Shown here one piece after another: positions 6,170 through 8,310 of a stretch of DNA of 8,310 nucleotides. The stretch spans positions 1-8,310 of the forward strand of contig JAQUCQ010000136.1 in assembly GCA_028686145.1 (NCBI GenBank), given 5' to 3'. Every line of letters starts with the position of its first letter. Positions within the stretch are counted from its first letter, which is position 1. A program made the translations under genes and the position numbers. This DNA is from Desulfuromonadaceae bacterium. Lineage in GTDB: Bacteria; Desulfobacterota; Desulfuromonadia; Geobacterales; Pseudopelobacteraceae. The notes under the pieces are model-generated. The model made no database searches, was not told the DNA's origin, and was given only the letters and a program-made list of their open reading frames with translations.

Positions 6170-7017
6170 TATTGCCCCCTTTTGTGCGCAATACGCTGGA
6201 GTTCCTGCATTGTCACAAACAGATTTTCGTCACGCATCATCGGTGAAAAAATGCGTTCACGGCGCAGGGCGCCTTCAGTAACCCTGGCGGTGACAAAATC
6301 TTCCTCAAGAAGAGAACCGCGGGCGATTGATTCACCTGATGGTGCGATGTATTCCGAACCACCCCAGAAGTTGACGCCGTCCTCAAATCCGACCCGGTTG
6401 CTGTAGAGAACCCGGCAGTTGAGAAACATGGCGGTGGTTGAGACCAGTTTCTGCCAGGCCGAGGCTGATCCGAGTGAATCGCCTTCGATGCCGCGGGAGG
6501 GGCTGCTTGAAAGGCAGATTAGTGTCGTTGCCCCATCCATTGCTAAAATATAGGAGGCTGACAGGTGCCACATATCCTCGCAGATCAGCATGCCAAACCG
6601 TCCAAACTTACTATCATACGCTCGAAACGATTCACCATGTGCCAGATAACGCTGCTCATCAAAGAGGCCGTAGGTCGGGAGATAAACCTTGCGGTGCAGG
6701 TGGCGGATTGCGCCATCTTCAAGGTACAGTGCCGAGTTGAAAAAATGGTAGTCATCGGTCTCTTCGACAAAGCCGATGGCGATGGATATGCCACGGGAAA
6801 GTGCGATCAGATGGCGGATCTCGGGAGAGTCGGTACGCAGCGCCACTTCGGGCACAAGGTCTTTTAAAAAATAGCCGGACAGCGCCAGTTCCGGGAAGAT
6901 GATCAGGTCGGCACCAGCTTCTCGAGCTTTTACAATCTGTTCCTCAATGGTGGCCAGATTGTCGGCAACGCAGCCAAGTTTCGGTTTTATCTGAGCCAGA
7001 ACTGCAGTGAAATCCAT
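6169..7017 (-). CDS. Nitrilase-superfamily amidase, probable glutaminase partner of NadE
   Basis: A 282-residue carbon-nitrogen hydrolase. The Glu-Lys-Cys catalytic triad is visible: E43 in FPELALSGY, K110 in HRKVYLPTYGLFDE and C146 in LICEDMWH. This is the domain that, in fused glutamine-dependent NAD+ synthetases, releases ammonia from glutamine for the synthetase domain. Here it is a separate gene directly before nadE, in the same order as the fused domains. Combined length (555 residues) is close to that of short fused bacterial enzymes. The glutaminase role is inferred from that context; a separate amidase is the alternative. The ATG at 7017 has a strong AAGGAG (7023-7028) five bases upstream. 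A small hairpin (7034-7049) precedes the ribosome site. Confidence 0.9.
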   Translation of the reverse strand: MDFTAVLAQIKPKLGCVADNLATIEEQIVKAREAGADLIIFPELALSGYFLKDLVPEVALRTDSPEIRHLIALSRGISIAIGFVEETDDYHFFNSALYLEDGAIRHLHRKVYLPTYGLFDEQRYLAHGESFRAYDSKFGRFGMLICEDMWHLSASYILAMDGATTLICLSSSPSRGIEGDSLGSASAWQKLVSTTAMFLNCRVLYSNRVGFEDGVNFWGGSEYIAPSGESIARGSLLEEDFVTARVTEGALRRERIFSPMMRDENLFVTMQELQRIAHKRGQ

Positions 7018-7033
7018 GGCGACTCCTTATTTA

Positions 7034-7049
7034 ATCCTGATAACAGGAT
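7034..7049. repeat. Small hairpin in the leader of the nitrilase gene
   Basis: ATCCTG (7034-7039) and CAGGAT (7044-7049) are perfect inverse complements around a four-base loop. It ends six bases before the AAGGAG ribosome site of the nitrilase-family gene. It could modulate translation or mark an mRNA 5' end. It is short enough to be chance. Confidence 0.35.
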
Positions 7050-7069
7050 AAGTGCGGTAACGAAAATAT

Positions 7070-7097
7070 TTTCTGCTTATAATAAAAAGCGCAGAAA
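7070..7097. repeat. Inverted repeat after yraN, possible weak terminator
   Basis: TTTCTGC (7070-7076) and GCAGAAA (7091-7097) form a 7-bp stem with a 14-base AT-rich loop, 15 bases past the yraN stop. On the - strand the sequence after the stem is AT-rich (ATATTTTCG) but not a clean T-run. It may slow or end transcription from yraN, but it is weak evidence for a separate nadE operon. Confidence 0.35.
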
Positions 7098-7111
7098 TAA
7101 TTTCTAACTTA

Positions 7112-7534
7112 CTAATAAGCAAGGTCAAAAGCATTTTTTATGTGATCAATAGCGTGAAGACCGTCAGTATGCAGCAGAATGGCAACAACGTCAAACCGTG
7201 CGTTGGTGTCATACAGTCTATTTTTTGCGAGCCAGGTCAGCGCCGCTTTGGAAATCTGGCGTTGCTTGAACGGGGTTACCGCCAGTTGAGGCACGCCATA
7301 GGAGAGTCCCCGTCTGGTTTTTACCTCGATAAAAACGAGGCTTTTATCCCCGGGGTCACGGGCGATAATGTCAACTTCGCCCCCTTTGCAACGAAAGTTG
7401 CGTTCCAGAACACGGTAGCCGTGTGCGAGCATAAAGTTTGTTGCTATCTCCTCTCCCAGATCGCCGGTTCCTTTGTTGCCGCCGGGCGCGGAAGGAGGGC
7501 TGATCTTTGAGATGAGGTTATTAACAATGCCCAT
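7112..7534 (-). CDS. yraN: YraN family (UPF0102) endonuclease-like protein
   Basis: A 140-residue member of the UPF0102 family, which has a restriction-endonuclease-like fold; its cellular role is not settled. The characteristic core is present: GDLGEEIATNFMLAHGYRVLERNFR, then GGEVDIIARD with the metal-binding-type Asp, then VFIEVKTRR with the E-x-K pair, and later FDVVAI. Length is slightly above the usual 115-130 because of about 20 extra N-terminal residues (NLISKISPPSAPGGNKGT). The ATG at 7534 has GGAGTG (7540-7545) five bases upstream, which supports that longer start. In many genomes yraN follows rnhB; here no rnhB lies upstream and the neighbouring + strand gene is divergent. It is the first gene of the - strand block, and no clear promoter is visible for it. 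Confidence 0.92.
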   Translation of the reverse strand: MGIVNNLISKISPPSAPGGNKGTGDLGEEIATNFMLAHGYRVLERNFRCKGGEVDIIARDPGDKSLVFIEVKTRRGLSYGVPQLAVTPFKQRQISKAALTWLAKNRLYDTNARFDVVAILLHTDGLHAIDHIKNAFDLAY

Positions 7535-7896
7535 TGATTCACTCCGGCGGAGAAACTTTCTTTTGATATTAACTGCAATTCGCGGCAGGGTACATTAATT
7601 AGACTGCCACCTTGACTGATTCAAATGGCGCAGTACTATAGCATGAGATTATGATTTTGACAGCACTAACGGAGAGTTGCAATCATCGGCACAGCGGATA
7701 TGTCTTACTGTACTACCGCTGGCCTGCTTTTTTATCATATTCTCTCACGAAATACGGTTCCTTGATCGCCTTCACCGCCTCCCGGATTTTCCCGAAATTG
7801 TTTTGACGGCGGCTTATTCGAGGTGGTACGGTCTTGTTCCCATAGAAAACATTATCCTGTCAATAGCCAGTAAATACATCAGCAAGGAGCCCATGT
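7535..7896. other. Divergent intergenic region between yraN and the cytochrome gene
   Basis: These 362 bases hold no gene I can support. A + strand frame is open from about 7647 into the cytochrome gene. Its only starts are a TTG at 7677 abutting a GGAGAG, a TTG at 7803 and an ATG at 7893, and its product resembles nothing I know. A TTGACA (7657-7662) is present on the + strand but lacks a convincing -10 at the right distance. No sigma-54 site is evident. The region presumably carries the promoters of yraN and the cytochrome gene, which I cannot place. Confidence 0.6.
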
Positions 7897-8310
7897 ATGA
7901 GATTCCATTTTATACCGTTGATGATGTTGGTGCTGCTGCCTGCGTCTGCATATGCCGCAGATTCCTGCCGCGATTGTCATGAAAACAGCCGGAAAATGGC
8001 CTCGCTTGGATACGGTCATTTTGTGGTCACGCAGATAGAGGTGGAAGCGCAGAGCCACATGCCGGCAGGTTGCAGCGAATGCCATCTGGGCAACCCTCAA
8101 GCGAGCGAAAAGGACGCAGCCCATCAGGGCATGGCACGTCTCCTGGTTGTGCGTAAAAAAGGGTTGACGGCTGACACCTCACCACGGAAATTTCCGCTCG
8201 AATTCGGCACAAATCAGACGACCCGGGTCTATGCCGTAACGGAAAGAGATGGCAAGATAACCAGGGATTCCTCGGTAGTTGCCCTGTCCTGGCACGACAA
8301 ACGAACCGAT
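7897..8310 (+). CDS. Exported multiheme c-type cytochrome (3' partial)
   Basis: The frame is open to the window edge; 138 residues are visible. A signal peptide (MRFHFIPLMMLVLLPASAYA, cleavage likely after residue 20) directs export to the periplasm. Two heme-attachment sites follow, CRDCH (24-28) and CSECH (59-63). H41, H54 and H76 are candidate second axial ligands. Two CXXCH sites within 40 residues of the mature N-terminus suggest a multiheme protein, probably with more sites beyond the edge. Such proteins carry respiratory or extracellular electron transfer in Desulfuromonadales; the exact role is unknown. The ATG at 7897 has AAGGAG (7884-7889) seven bases upstream. The ATG at 7893 is in another frame and would give a short unrelated product. 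The gene is divergent from yraN. Confidence 0.88.
   Translation, partial: MRFHFIPLMMLVLLPASAYAADSCRDCHENSRKMASLGYGHFVVTQIEVEAQSHMPAGCSECHLGNPQASEKDAAHQGMARLLVVRKKGLTADTSPRKFPLEFGTNQTTRVYAVTERDGKITRDSSVVALSWHDKRTD

Noticed and set aside
7542..7552. CTCCGGCGGAG as a hairpin hiding the yraN ribosome site
   Set aside because: Only four base pairs can form with a realistic loop; too weak to claim.
7657..7686. TTGACA with AATCAT as a + strand promoter for the cytochrome
   Set aside because: The -10 match is weak, the spacing is 18, and it would give a leader of about 200 bases; not enough to call.
7677..7982. 101-codon + strand frame overlapping the cytochrome start
   Set aside because: Only a TTG start abutting the purine run, no recognisable product, and it would overlap the well-supported cytochrome gene by 86 bases in another frame.

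Overview
The window looks like a chromosomal housekeeping segment from a deltaproteobacterium, most likely of the Desulfuromonadales/Geobacter type. This is inferred from the tig-clpP-clpX and HU gene order, a YciH-type SUI1 protein, a two-gene NAD synthetase, and a secreted multiheme c-type cytochrome at the right edge. No database search was possible, so the taxonomy is tentative. I see no insertion sequence, phage gene, CRISPR array or sign of recent transfer.

Layout. At the left edge (1-774, + strand) is the 3' part of a gene for a polytopic membrane protein. It carries two cysteine pairs in loops predicted to lie on the same, probably periplasmic, side. A strong symmetric terminator (845-878) separates it from a long block on the - strand. 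Read in the direction of transcription (right to left), that block is yraN; nitrilase-family glutaminase, nadE and yciH (all three overlapping or touching); a promoter and tRNA-Leu(UAG); tig, clpP and clpX (stop and start signals interleaved); a promoter and HU; then tRNA-Asp(GUC), tRNA-Val(UAC) and the terminator. At the right, after a 362-base divergent intergenic region, a + strand gene for an exported multiheme cytochrome c begins at 7897 and runs off the window. It has two CXXCH sites in the visible part.

How the genes work together. Trigger factor, ClpP and ClpX form the usual protein folding and degradation cluster: a ribosome-bound chaperone, a serine protease, and its AAA+ unfoldase. 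The lon gene that often follows clpX, before HU, is absent here. The nitrilase-family protein and NadE together look like a split glutamine-dependent NAD+ synthetase, with the amidase subunit passing ammonia to the synthetase subunit. YciH is translationally coupled to nadE. HU appears to share a transcript with two tRNAs, ending at the shared terminator.

Nothing here is clearly a new system. The points most worth a second look are the DsbB-like membrane protein, the split NAD synthetase, the mixed mRNA-tRNA transcription units with hairpins at their junctions, and the partial cytochrome.
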